A stretch of DNA of 64,000 nucleotides, taken from assembly GCF_030936135.1 (NCBI RefSeq), contig NC_082610.1, forward strand, positions 17,928,428 to 17,992,427, read 5' to 3'. This DNA is from Gavia stellata. Taxonomy: Eukaryota > Chordata > Aves > Gaviiformes > Gaviidae. Under the pieces are notes generated by a model. It was not told the DNA's origin. It saw only the letters and a list, made by a program, of their open reading frames with translations, and did not search any database. Position numbers and translations under genes: made by a program. Shown piece after piece: positions 44,801 to 56,290 of this stretch; the stretch's first letter is position 1, and each line of letters begins with the position of its first letter.

Positions 44801-45900
44801 GCCTGGCTGCCGGCTTTGCATCCCCACTGCTCAGCTCCATGCTCTTATTCCAACAAAATCTCTCTCTTGTTCTTCTCAACACCGGGGAAATCTCAGCAGT
44901 GGTTACAAACAGGTTCCTGGGGTTTTGCTCCAGTTGCAAAAGAGCTGTAATTTGCCCATAGCGAGCAGCAGGTTAGGGACTAGTAGATGCAAGCACATTG
45001 ACTGCGGGATAGGGATTTTTTTTGTTGGCACAGGTGTTAAAAAAAAACCCACTCGACACCCGCCCACCTCGCAGCTTCCATCCAGCCATCCCTGGGTGCT
45101 GCCATTTCTACGACCGCAAACAAAATGGTAACGCCGCGCTTTTCTGCAACAGGTTTCTAAAAACCGAGGAGTCGGAGGTATCTGCTTTCCTGCTGCAGGA
45201 ACCGACGGAGGGATGCCGTTGCGGGGCGGCGGGAGCCCCTGCTGCTACACGCAGCGCGAGCGCTCTGGTAGAAGAGCGTGTCCGGCCGAGCACTGCTCTG
45301 CCGCCCGCTCGTGAAAGACGCTGCTCCTTGCAGGGGAACTCCAGCAGCGGATGAAATGGGAATAAAGCTCATGAGATGGCCAGCACGTGCATACAGAACA
45401 AGGGGTTTGGGTTTTTTTATTATGGTTTGTTGGAGTATTTCTTACCAAAAAAATTACTTAAAGCCGACAGTCAGCTATCAGAGGAAGGAAAGGAACTTCC
45501 AGCTCCCTGGGACAAGAAATGGCGTGCTTCCAGCCTGCTGCTTACTGGGAAGAAGAAACAATGACCCTCCAGGCACATTATCCCCTTGTGAGACAGTTTG
45601 GTGCAGGTCACATTCCCATCCCTGCAGCGGAAATCATTACAGAGATGTGAGAACAGCAGCTACGCACACACACCCCTCCCCGGCCGGTGCTGGAAGGGTG
45701 TCTGCTACTTCTGAAGAAGTTTCAGCGATCACAAGTGGTTCAAGGGAAGCAAGAGCTGGGGGAGAGGGATACAATAGCCTTTCAGGTTTCTTTATCATAT
45801 ATATGCTACTCCTGTCCCTAATCATCCCTTTACATCAAAAACTGACCTGGGAAGGAGGAGCGCCTAAAGCTTTAGCAGTTCTGGTGGTGAAGCTTTGACA
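41864..45900. other. Intergenic region between TSPAN32 and CD81, middle part
   Basis: No protein family recognised. It includes an AT-rich CpG-poor stretch with TAAT/ATTA motifs (42640-42680 and 44590-44660: TTAATTGACAATTAATTGGA) that could bind homeodomain proteins; this is weak evidence. Confidence 0.5.
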
Positions 45901-45927
45901 GAGATCTTTTCTACTTGACTTGAGAGT

Positions 45928-45992
45928 TGGTGAGGCTTAAGCAGGTAACCCACACTGGGAACATATGCTCTACCGACTTGCTCAATCTCCCG
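45928..45992 (-). pseudogene. Degenerate tRNA-Lys-like sequence
   Basis: The minus strand has AGTCGGTAGAGCAT (D arm and A-box region, as in tRNA-Lys) followed shortly by GTGTGGGTTACCTGCTTAAG, resembling the T arm. The anticodon stem is mostly missing. It is therefore a tRNA pseudogene or the head of a tRNA-derived SINE, not a working tRNA. Confidence 0.35.
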
Positions 45993-46213
45993 TTTTTTGA
46001 TATGGCAGAACATCATCAGTTGTCCTGCCGACACAGAGCGGTGGGCAAGACCTGACTATCTAGCGTTTAAAAGAGTGAAACTGTAGAAATTTCTTTCATA
46101 TACATACTCCGGTCTCCATTGCTTAAATGTGGCCTTAAGCTTTTTTCCTGCCCCTGCTTGCGTTACTCCTGATGAGGTACAGGCCTGCTCCCCCAGCAGC
46201 TGGCCGAGGGTAG

Positions 46214-46408
46214 GATGAGGCTGATGAGCGGCTCCTTCTCCTCCAAAGGACCAACGCCATCCTCTCCCTCGTGGGTGCTACAGGCGAGCGCCAGCTGCCC
46301 GGGGAATATCTCTTCCCAGCACTGAAAGACTTACTGAGGGCTCTCCATGACGCAACCCGCCGAGCAGCGCAGGCAGCCTCACGCATGGCAGAAAAAGAGA
46401 AGGAATGA
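46214..46408 (+). other. Plus-strand terminal-exon-like open stretch
   Basis: A TAG acceptor-like triplet (46211-46213) is followed by 64 open codons ending in TGA (46406-46408): DEADERLLLLQRTNAIL..., then GEYLFPALKDLLRALHDA..., with the C terminus SRMAEKEKE. It is Leu/Ala/Arg/Glu-rich and looks like an amphipathic helix. The upstream frame is closed by the TAG, so it would have to be spliced from elsewhere. Similar leucine-rich tails occur after Myb/SANT DNA-binding domains of Harbinger-derived proteins, but this is only an impression. A plus-strand AATAAA lies at about 46962. Confidence 0.25.
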
Positions 46409-46961
46409 CGGCCTTTTGCAAGAAATTCATCTTTATTGAAGCAACCATGAGTCACGTGAGCTGCCAGCTGGCCTGAGGAATAACAATAGCAGTGGCCTGG
46501 ACAATAGCAGCTGGAGCTCACAAGGGAGATTGTCCCTCTCCGGAGAATGATATACTTAACAGTACATATATACAGATAAGGGAATCTTCCCCCACTGCTA
46601 GAAAGCGGGCGTGTTGGCAAGTGCGTCTCACCACTAAACCCCTGCTAGACCGAGGGGCGTTGGTGACTGCCAGGAGGTAGCTTGAGTAATACTCTGGAGC
46701 AGTTTGTCCTTGATCCCGCTCCCAGCAAAGTCAATGGTGAAGCTCCGCTGGTTCCAAGGGAGCGGGATGAGGAGAGAGAGCCCTTCCCGCCACCCCCCAA
46801 TGCAATTCTTTCCAATGCAAGATATTTGCAGCCACGTAAAAATGCTAACCAGGTGCTGTAGGTTGTACTGCTGTTCTTGTAGGTCTAGCAGCCTCTGCCC
46901 AAGGGCCAGGACCTGTCCTGAACACCAGCACCGGCCTTTCCACGTTTATCCCAATAAACAA

Positions 46962-46967
46962 TTGCTA
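46962..46967 (+). terminator. Plus-strand AATAAA polyadenylation signal candidate
   Basis: CCAATAAACAATTGC followed within 25 bases by a GT/T-rich stretch (ttattgttgttgtggctttt), the usual layout of a cleavage site. It would serve a plus-strand transcript ending here. Confidence 0.35.
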
Positions 46968-47189
46968 CTTATTGTTGTTGTGGCTTTTAGCTATGAAAAA
47001 AGGAGAGGGATGAAAGCTGTTCTTGGTTCAACAGACATTTCACATAGCCCTATAGTTTACAGCAGGTTTTCCAGCAGGCGCTAAATCTATTGCAGTGGTG
47101 AATTTCAGCTCCTTACAATGAGGGCAAAGCACAGCAGGGAGCCGTCGTTCGAGCTAGGCTGAGAGCCGAGTTCTTCAGTTGATTGAGGT

Positions 47190-48233
47190 TTTTTAGATAT
47201 CTGTTTATTATTGATAAGGTGATGTAAAGAGGACGTGGAGTTGGACATTGTATTGTTTGACCTGGCCGGAGATCAGTCCTGTTCTCTTATAGATTCAAAC
47301 TTCAGTCCTGTGTGTACGTGTAATATCAAAGTCCTTTTGTACTGCACAGCAGCGCGGTGGGTTAGTGAAGCTCGATAAACACAGAGCTAAGGCTGGAAGT
47401 TGAACAATCCCCTGTGAAATCAGTGTGGCATCAAGCTCTAGGAGGTTGATAAATCCTAAGAATTAAAAAATAACAGTGTATTGCATTAGCAAGGAGGAAT
47501 AACAGAGGGATATGTTCTTATGCTGGTCATTTCTTTCAAAGCTCATGCACCGCTTTCTGATTTTTTTCCTGATCTCTACCAAAAGCTCTGTAAATCTGGC
47601 AATATTTGAAAATAGGGGAAAAAAACAGTCAACAGTCATTGGATGCCTACATACTCGAGCACGATCAGAAACATGCCCAAAGTCAATCATTACGAGCGTC
47701 CAGGCTAGAAGAGCACATTTCCTATCAGCGATGACAGACTTTCTCTCCATGTATTTGCTGATAGCACAAGGTCGGTCCTGGGTTGTGATCCAAAGCCATC
47801 TTCCTATAAACTACTGCATCTTTGGGGGTCACAGGGAACTGCTCAGATGACAGCGCAAGAGAAGTTTGGTTTAATGCTGTGATTTTTGCTGGGCTTTTGT
47901 CTCCATTTTTGTCCTAAAGGGCTCTTCGGGTCCTGCTTGTGGAGCTACAGCCCGCACGGCCCCCGGCGAGGCGATTCTCCGAGCCCAGCTGCGTGTCTCG
48001 GTCCTTGTCCGTTTTCGGCGAAGGTGTGGGACTGCTCTTCCTCAGAGCATTGTCCGCTCTGACCAGCGCGGAAACGCACGACAGTTGGCAGTGCAGGAAG
48101 GGGAAATGTGTGACACATGTCCCACCGCATGACCCCACACAACGCCTTCCCGGGGGATTTTCTGGGTGACTTCAGACGTCTTCCTGCGCCAAGAGCTGGC
48201 GCTGCCTGGTAGGGGTGCCCGGGCGGCGGGTTT
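47190..48233 (-). other. TSPAN32: Probable TSPAN32 3' UTR
   Basis: About 1 kb from the stop codon to the first good minus-strand AATAAA (plus TTTATT 47204-47209). The extent is inferred; a second AATAAA exists further on at 46432-46437. Confidence 0.4.
47204..47209 (-). terminator. TSPAN32 polyadenylation signal candidate
   Basis: AATAAA on the minus strand about 1.03 kb downstream of the TSPAN32 stop. Confidence 0.35.
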
Positions 48234-48329
48234 CTACCTCTCTCGCAGGATGTATTTGCCTTTCCGGTCCAGGTTACTGCTGAAGTGGATGGAGAACCAG
48301 AGGAACGAAGTCAGGATCATCCCGTAAAC
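48234..48329 (-). CDS. TSPAN32: TSPAN32 terminal coding exon
   Basis: 96 nt including TAG at 48234-48236. It encodes VYGMILTSFLWFSIHFSS, then NLDRKGKYILRER: the end of TM4 and a short tail. The LDRKGKY motif is shared with mammalian TSPAN32. The acceptor is TTTCCTTTTAG. Confidence 0.93.
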   Translation of the reverse strand, partial: VYGMILTSFLWFSIHFSSNLDRKGKYILRER

Positions 48330-51300
48330 CTAAAAGGAAATAAATGAGGCGGTCACACAATTAAACACCAAACTGATTATGATGCTCCATCTGTGCAAAT
48401 AAGAGATCATAGATGTTGCCTGTCAGTTCACTTGGCACTTCTGAATTTGTGTATCAGGATGTCACATTTTTCTCTGCTGGAAAACAGCTCCCTTAAATGG
48501 TGAACAATTCCAACATGGGAGAAAAAAACCCAAACACATGGTTAAAGCATCTGATTGGAATTAGCACAGTACAGCTCAAACCTGATCCTAAAAATACCAA
48601 GAAATGAGATGAAACCAGGAAATTCAGATTTCAAATTCCTGCCACAAAACATTCCTCTATGCAAACAAGCATATCTCTTTCATAATAACAGCCTCTTGTA
48701 ACAGTAACATAGGGAGAAAAAAAACAAACCTCATGTACTGTTTGGAGTAAAAAAACCCCAATGGAACAAAAAAAAAAAAAAAACCCCTAACAAACCCCAA
48801 ACCCCACCCCATGCATGTGCAGGGTTGTGAATGCAGAGGACGGTATAATTCCTCTGTATTGTGATATTCTGCCCGGTATATCACACATCAGGATTTACAG
48901 AGGCAACGTATCAAAAGGTAAGGCTGCTGTGGGAAGGATAACGAGGGCAGTAACAACATGCTCTTTCCTAAAAGTCTGCCTTAACGTGCAAGTGCCTTTG
49001 CTTGCTGCTTGATCTGGGGACGTGTGTGCATTGTTGGCCGAGGGACAGTGACATCAGAGGAGCTATAGCTCTTGTCATACGCTTCCTTTGCATCCTGCCA
49101 TCACAATAGCGAGCCGTGCAGCGAGGTCTCCTCTAGCACGCGCTTCAAAAGACAGCCGCCTTATCTGGCTATGGCATCAAGCGGTGAAAAAAGATATATA
49201 TAATAAAAACGCTCCCGCTTTTGTCTGAATATAGCTGCAGTGAAGTTCCTCCTCTACCTAAGAAAAATTAGAAAGCAACACCAAATATTCACACATGAGT
49301 TCCCATTTATAGCTCCATAGCAATGCCTGATGGTTTTCCTAATTTACTACCACCAGTATAAAACACAAAAGCATTTGTTCCTCTGGGTTTTATTTAGATG
49401 GAGAAGACTCCTCTAACCCATAATTGTGCCAAGGCGGACACAAGCAGTAAAGCCATCTCCAAATACACATCCAGCCAGGAAAGGTCGCCCCAGCTGGGGA
49501 GCAGCACGGAGATACCGCAGCAAACCAAACCTCCCTTCATGGTTAAGAAACGAGTCTCCTGGCCTGTACTCTTTTCTGGCACGCCTCACCACACGTGCAG
49601 GGCCCTCGTGTAGAGGTAATTACGGTGATAAAGCTCTGCCAAGCAGTGGGTGGGCATACGAGCAGGCTTGTTTCAATTAGCGGTGCTCTCCAGCTCCGAA
49701 GGGACCGTCTCCACGCAGCCACCGAGCCCCCTCACCGCTGAAGGACACGCTCCTCTCGCAGCATTTCATTTTTTCTTTTCTCCTCCTCCAAATAAGACTC
49801 TCAAATTCAGTACAGACCCTTTCTACCCAAGCCATCCTCTGAAGATGATCCTACCCCTCCTCTGCAAGATCCTCCTTTAAAGACGGCGTCTGGAAGCCCA
49901 GGCAACACGCTCTGCTCCTGTCCTTCACAGCCTGCTCCTTACGAGCCCGTATGTCACCCACCCACTGCCCGAGATGCACCTTACTGGGTTCGTTAGTGGT
50001 CATTAATAGGATGAGACCTTCCCTTTCTGCGCAGCTCACCAGCTCCACTGCTGGTGCTCCGTAGCTTTCAAGACCTTCCAGCTCCGGCTGCACAAAGCGA
50101 CTTCTCATGCTGAATGAGCGCCGGGCAAGGAGAGGCAGCAAGTTTCCCAAAACATGGAGCTTTTACTGCATCTCCTTTTCCACAGCTGCTGCCGGCTTTC
50201 GACCTGATCCACAAGCCCTGCGCCAGGTGACACGGCCTCTCGCTTGCAGGAAAGGACGCGCAGGCGAGCCTGGGTGGATGAAATGGAAGTGCTGCTGCTC
50301 CCCGCTCCTGCTGCTCCCCGCTCCCAGTTGCCATGCTTAGTTTGGGCAGCAAAACCGTGCAGTGAGCCTATTCCTGCAGGAAAACCCCTCCATCCATCAG
50401 CCTGGCCAAGACAGGTCCTGGCACTTTCCCAATTTCCACGGTGGAATCCACCACCGCTTGTTTCTCTGCTGCCGGTCTCCAAAATCACCCCAAATCCTCG
50501 CTTCTGGGGGGTAATTTAGGATACGCTTTCCCCGCCGGAGCCTGCCTCTTGGGGCCAAAACGCGAAGGAACAGACATAGCTACCGTGAAGCCGACGGTGA
50601 TGCCCAGGAGCATGGAGACGAAGTCCATGTGCTTCTTCAGGAAGCCCTGGATCTCTCGCAGGCAGTCCTGGGAGGAGAGAGACACCCCTTGCAGCACAGC
50701 AGCAGCTCGGTGGGGGGCTTCGTCCCCCCAGCAGCAAGTGCCACAACCCTAGAGAGAACGGGAGGCAAGAGGGGGCTGCGCACTGCACAGCTGGGCTGCT
50801 CCGTGGGCAGCTCTCCTTTCTTCTGCTGCTTGCTGCAACCTGGGAAGACAAACACCTGCAGTATATTTTCTGTTATTACAACAGGCCTACAATTTTCTTG
50901 GTGTGATGTGTTTCGGATTGCGGGGGATGCGTGTGCGCACAGGTAAGTGTGGTGATGCACAAGCGTTTTTCTTTCCACCCACTGGAAAATGGAAGGAGGG
51001 AAATGACAAGACAGAAGAGCAGAGCACACCGTAATGCTAAATACATTCCCCAAAGGTACTAATGACCAGCTCAGTTTTGCAAGGCGTTAACATACGTTAG
51101 CCTTAATGCCCCGCGAGCCGACGCGTGCGTGTGCATCACAGCGTCCTGTTAGTGCTTGACATCTTCGCCTAACAACAATGTTTTTGTACAGCTGTAGCAA
51201 CATGGTTTTGTTTTTCCTAGGGACAACGTACATATCTTTGCTGGCGGCTTTAGCTACTTCAGCTGATTTGGCTGCTCCAGTGGAAGAAAAATAATCGTAC

Positions 51301-53697
51301 AATAGATTTGCTCAGAGAGTGTGAAGTCTACGCTGTGGCTTCAGTGCAGAGGAAGTCTAATACTGGTGGCTTCTCCATCAACCTCACTGAGATACTTCAA
51401 AGAGGAGGAATGAAGTGTACTTGATAAAGCTACTGCTGAGCATCATCATCCTGCTTCATGACTTTCTCATTTTAATACCTATTTAATGCCCTGGGAAAAA
51501 GGAATTACAGCACACTCCACATTTGCTGTTAGTGGGACACTTTTTAAGCCTCAGAAACCAGCGTCACGTGGAAAAGTCCAACAGTTTTTTTCAGCTCAGA
51601 CACACGGCTGTGATACCTCACACCCTCTGCAGAGGCAGGAGATGAGGGGGAAGCTGGAGGGAAGCGACAGGCTGCACGCACAAGCATTTCGAAGGCTTTC
51701 TAGAGTTGCGAAGGAAACCGCATCTGCAGGTCTCAGACCTGCTGATCCAGCGGGGCTCCTCCAGCGGGTGAGACGCCTCCTTATAGAAACAACAAAACCC
51801 CAACAAAACCAACCCCAACCCATAGCAACCCCAAACCATGAAAAAGCCACAATTCTTGTTAAAACCTCACTGGTTAACACCTAGCGAGTAGTGCCACAAC
51901 CCCACGGTGGGGTGGAAGAAACCTTTCCCTTACCTGTCCCGCATCGCCCACCTGGCCGGAGGGGCACGTCTTGCGCTCGATGTCGGCCGTGTCCCCAAAC
52001 GGAGATGCCTTCCCGCAGCACAGGAACTGGAAGAGAGGGAGAGGTCTGCCAGCCGCCCGCCGGGGCTCCCCCCTCACCGCCAGCTGCTGCGGCAGGCGGT
52101 GCCGGCGATGGGCCACCCTTCCTCCCTGCTGCCCCGGGCAGGGCCATACAGCCAGGGCTGCAAGGAGCACGTAGGTGTGCAATCGACAACTGCAGCAATG
52201 GAGGTTAAACTCAGAGGAGGTGGATGGATCTGGCCCCAAACTTGCCCATGCTCCTCCAGGACTGCTGCCTGGGGCTGGGGCCAAGCCCTCCCTCCATGGT
52301 CACACCAGCTCTGGAAAACCCAGGGATGCTCAGACTCATGTTTCCAGTACTTGTTATAGGCTGGGGGGTCCCCAGCAACACCCACTGTGGAGCTAGTTTC
52401 CTATAGCCAGGGTGAACCAGCCAGGTTGGAGCTCTAGCAGAAGGAAAAAAAAGGAATAGAAGGACTGTTTCTCCATCACTTAACGTGGCTAAAATAAGCA
52501 ACTGATGAAGCTGGGTATTGTGCCTGGTTCTCCTTGCCAAGGGGGACTCTGGGTGTGCAGCTCACAGCCCTGCGGAGCAAGCACCGCCACGCCTGGTCGT
52601 GGCTCCGAGGGCCACCACCATTGCTGCAATGAGAAACATCTGCCCTTTTCTGCGTTTTGAGAAGCACGGATGAAAGCAGCTTTGGAAAGTACTTGGTACG
52701 ATGGTTTAAGAAAACACAGAAGGATAACGGGAGTTGCATGGGAGGTGTCTGGAAACAGGCGAGCGGAGCTGACCTTCCCGTCCAGCCCTGCTGCGTGCCA
52801 TGAACTCGCTACCCAAACAGGCCCTCCTGCATGGGGAGACGGCATCTCCTTTACTCAGCGGGGACTCGGGAGTTTCTCATCGCAGGGGACATCCTCACTC
52901 ATCATCTGTGGTTTCGAGGGCAAGCATCCTCCCCGTGCTCCGGACAACCACCCTTGCCCACCTACTGAGCTACAGAGAAGTCCCCTGCGCCAGCAGCACC
53001 CTGGGTGGTGGTTTTGGGGAGCTTGCTAGCAGCCTCCAGCATTGCAAGAGGCCACGTAGCCTCCAGTACTCCTCAGCCAGAGGCTCAAGGGTAAACAGAA
53101 ATAACCAACTCCAAATACCTCTGCTGGACAGGGTGGAATTCCCCCTCTGGCTCTACCTGAGTGGGAACACCAGAGAGGTGTACATCCACTTTCTTGTAGC
53201 ACAGATAGGGAGCACGGCAGAGGGCCTGCTGAGACAGGCAATATTATTTTATATATATTTATATATTTCACAATATTTATTTTTATATCTATATATATCT
53301 ATATCTATATCTATATATATCAGCTACAGTGCGGAAGCTTTGAAGATCTCGCACCAGAGCAATGCTCAGGTAGGTGGCCCTTTCCTCCTGTCGATAATCT
53401 GCTGGGTCAAACCCAGGAAAGGAAGAGTAGGAAGGGAGGAGCAGACTTCCCAGCAGGCTGGAGGACTCCGTTCCTGAGAGAAAACAGCATTGCAGCATCC
53501 ACGAGGCAGAGCACTGGTGTCGGCCCCAACCTGGTGAACCCAGCGGGAAGATACCCCAAGGCAAGGTTTTCTGCTAAGGTTGAAAGACAACTTACTGCTT
53601 CGTGGATGGCAGTCAGCTCGTGCCTCCTGAAGCTGGAGGCGTTCCTCCTCACCTCCTCGTAAACAAGATCGTAAACATCCATCATGCTGTCTTCTAC
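48234..53697 (-). CDS. TSPAN32: TSPAN32 tetraspanin, last four coding exons (partial)
   Basis: Join: 53697-53596, 52026-51934, 50667-50584, 48329-48234. This gives 375 nt, 124 residues plus stop, all in phase 0. The order VEDSMMDVYDLVYEE, FLCCGKASPFGDTADIE, DCLREIQGFLKKHMDFVS, FLWFSIHFSSNLDRKGKY matches the mammalian TSPAN32 (PHEMX/TSSC6) large extracellular loop and TM4. The loop has CCG plus two more cysteines. In mammals the protein is a haematopoietic tetraspanin that modulates T-cell and platelet signalling. The bird tail stops soon after DRKGKYILRER, much shorter than the human tail. The gene is upstream of CD81 on the same strand, the conserved order. The exons for TM1-TM3 are not confidently found in the window. 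Confidence 0.93.
48330..50583 (-). other. TSPAN32 last intron
   Basis: 2.25 kb intron with an A-rich run (48768-48783) and no recognised element. Confidence 0.75.
50584..50667 (-). CDS. TSPAN32: TSPAN32 exon: end of loop and start of TM4
   Basis: 84 nt, 28 residues, beginning DCLREIQGFLKKHMDFVSML and ending VGFT. It supplies the fourth loop cysteine and the start of TM4. The acceptor is TCCTCCCAG, the donor ACG|GTAGCT (weaker than consensus), both phase 0. Confidence 0.93.
50668..51933 (-). other. TSPAN32 intron between CCG exon and TM4 exon
   Basis: 1.27 kb. Contains an AC-rich low-complexity stretch at 51784-51830 (aacaacaaaaccccaacaaa style). Nothing coding was recognised. Confidence 0.75.
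51934..52026 (-). CDS. TSPAN32: TSPAN32 exon with CCG motif
   Basis: 93 nt, 31 residues, beginning FLCCGKASPFGDTADIERKT and ending VGDAGQ. It contains the CCG motif and the third loop cysteine. The acceptor is TCTCTTCCAG, the donor CAG|GTAAGG, both phase 0. Confidence 0.94.
52027..53595 (-). other. TSPAN32 intron with TA-rich microsatellite
   Basis: 1.57 kb intron. Its notable content is the ATATCT microsatellite at about 53245-53322. Confidence 0.8.
53245..53322. repeat. TATATC/TA microsatellite
   Basis: Imperfect (TATATC)n and (TA)n array in a TSPAN32 intron, including 'tatatctatatctatatcta'. A minisatellite-length, likely polymorphic locus. Confidence 0.85.
53596..53697 (-). CDS. TSPAN32: TSPAN32 exon: first part of large extracellular loop
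   Basis: 102 nt, 34 residues, VEDSMMDVYDLVYEEVRRNA to HELTAIHEA. The acceptor is CTTTCACCGCAG, the donor GCA|GTAAGT, both phase 0. It contains an N-glycosylation sequon (NAS in RRNASS) not evident at the same place in the human protein. Confidence 0.93.
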
Positions 53698-56208
53698 CTG
53701 CGGTGAAAGCAGAGATCTGTACGTGGAAACCACTGACTGCGGTTGTCTCTGGAGGGAAATACGCTCCCCTCGCATCCCCCCAGAAGGTCTCCCAGGTATA
53801 GCGAGACAAGCAGTGCAGCTATTAGACGACCACCGTGCCGCAGCAGGAGCTGGTGTGCGACCCACCACGCGCCAAAGGGCACCTACAGCACCGCGAGTCC
53901 CACGCGAGAGGCTGCGACACAGCACGTGTACCACCTTCTGCTACGCGCAGACCTTTCGGCATCATGCCAGGGTCTCAGCAGCTGATGGCTGGAGCTTTTG
54001 GCCAGTTTTGGATTTAGGGTCAGAGGAGAAGTCTGGTGCCGGCGACCAGCGTGCCTCCAGGTCCTTCTGCCAGGCAGGGATGACACCGTCTCCCTGCCCC
54101 GATGACTGTGAGGACGGGCAGACGTGACTGCAAGAGGCTCAAATAAAAAGGTGAGAGGATCTCAGATGACTGACATTATCCCAGTGACGGAGGAGTTCCT
54201 CCAAATAGAGCCAAAAAAACAACAGAGTGATTCAGTGGTGAATCAGACCCTAAATATTTACCAAATGTGTGAGAACTCGCAGCTTGACAGATCCCAGCCA
54301 ACTCCTGCTCGGGTTTCAAAGGGAAAAAATATGGCAATCGCCTTCAGCACCCAGAGTCAAAACCTTATTTCTTCCTTTCGTTTTCCCTCGCTTCCTCACC
54401 AGCGCGGATCCGAGCAGGCCTGCAGGCAGCGCTGGGCTTTCAGGAGGAAAAAAATCCATCGGCGAGACAGACGGGGCGGGTGGCCGCGCGGGGAGGGACG
54501 GGCGCACCGGGAGCGGAGCCATCTCTCAGCGAGGCTTTTCAACTCGGTCTTAAGGGGCTGTGCTTGGAAATTACTCTAGGGGAAAAAAAGCCCCAACGTC
54601 GTGTGCTTGGGGGTGAAACCGGGGTCATTCGAGGTGATTACAGCCATCACTGCAATATTGCTCTGCCTCGCCTGGCTGTCCAAAATGCAAGCAACTAACG
54701 GAGGCTGATAACCAGGGAGGGGAGAGAGGGAGGTCGGGAAGATTACTTGTATCCAACTCGGCTCCCTGCCACCAGGAATAGAGTTTAAAGGCTCACATTG
54801 GAAGATTTTCCACGGCTATCAACATGGCATAGAAGCGGAGGGGCTTGGGGGGGTTCTCCACATTTATCTGCGGCAAAGCTGCTGTCCCCCCCTGGGCGCT
54901 CCATCACCGAGCAAGCGGTAGGTGAGGCGGGAGTGACCCAGCTTTAATGAGAGGTCTGATGACAGCCAGGGCACAGATATTCTGAGCCAAGGAAAAAATC
55001 CTCCGTAGCAAGGTGCACGACGCTGAGCTGTCCCACACAGGTGAGGAGGAAGGGTGCTCATTTTGTCACCCCCCTTTATCAGAGGGCATCGAGTGGGATG
55101 GGCGCAGCACTAAGACAAGATCTCTAGCAGATGTGTACACCATCCTTCCCCTGAGCAAACCTTAAACCCCAATAAAACAGAAAACAACCAAGCTTTTCTA
55201 ACTTCTTGTGGGCCATGAAATAGCTTTCCAGCAGCAGCAAATAAATAAATGGATTCAATAAAAAGAGCATCCATTTCCACTGAAGAATTGCATTAAGAAT
55301 AATGAAAAAAGAATAACCTTTTGACCTCCTCTTGTGGCCTCATGTTGCCGAGGAAGGAAGGAAGAACAGAGCAGCCGGCTTCTTAACCCAAGAGATTGTT
55401 ACCTTTTGAATATCCCAGTGCCAGTCTAAGATGCAGGAATAAGAACTATCTTGTGTTGCAACAACATACATATGGCTCTTGGTAAGGTAACGGTGCTACA
55501 CGTGCAATTTTTGCCTTTTCATATTTACCATTAGGCTCAGGATGCTGAGCTTCCCTCCAAAAGGCCTAAATTTTGATGACTTAAGAAAAAAAAGAAAGAT
55601 AAAAAAGGTGTTCAAGCAAGTTGCTAGGTTCAAGCAAGGGTTCAAGGGTTGAAAGCAATCCAGCAGTTCAACATTAAAGGTCTGCTGAACACTGGGCCAG
55701 GTAATTTTAAGCCCTCTGCCTTGCCTGGGCACATTCCCCAAACCCTCACAAAAACTGGCAAAAATGCTCCTTTGACCGCAGCGAGTTCTGGGCCGGATCT
55801 GGCTGCTTACTTTACAACTGTATTCAACTTCAACCAAGGTTAAGATGAGACTTTGTCCCGTGATGTTTCACCTGCAAAGACCGTCACGGGCTCCCTAGAG
55901 CAGGCTCTGACCACGCCACCAGAACCAATTCGCTCTGCAGGAAAGTCAACGCTCGTTAGTGTTTTGTCCCAATAATCAGCCGCAGGGCCCAGCTGATGTC
56001 CTCCTCAGCGGCTTCTCAGGTGGTCGTGCTGCACTAGGCAACCTGGGAGGAGGGCAGGTGAGCTGCCCAGATGTGGGCAGCTGCCGGGCGCTGCCCCATA
56101 GCCTGCGGCAGCTGCCGGACTGGCACCTTCCTGCCGGCTGCGTGAAACCACGAGAGGATCGGTTTGACCAGGAGAGGTCCTGCCCGATGCAGTGGCGCAC
56201 GTTTGCAC
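53698..56208. other. Region upstream of TSPAN32 loop exon, probably intronic
   Basis: No protein-like exon recognised; ordinary bird intronic texture. It would be TSPAN32 intron if the 56.2 kb exon candidate is correct. Confidence 0.5.
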
Positions 56209-56290
56209 CTTCATTATTTTTAGGTACCACGCAATGACATTAGACATTGAGACTAGGGCTGTTTGAAGGAAAAGAGCAGCTAGGAAAGAA
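56209..56290 (-). CDS. TSPAN32: Doubtful TSPAN32 TM3 exon candidate
   Basis: After the acceptor-like CTTGTTCCTTCAG the minus strand encodes 27 residues: SFLAALFLQTALVSMSNVIA plus WYLKIMK, ending at AAG|GTGCAA. Hydrophobic length and the position of the Trp relative to the next exon (VEDSMMD) resemble the mammalian TM3 segment, allowing one gap. Against it: the donor is poor, the 5' phase (2) differs from the usual phase 0 of this tetraspanin intron, and identity is low. It could be chance. Confidence 0.22.

Noticed and set aside
45905-46000. Functional tRNA gene
   Set aside because: The anticodon stem-loop is deleted and the acceptor stem does not pair, so only a degenerate tRNA-like sequence is supported.
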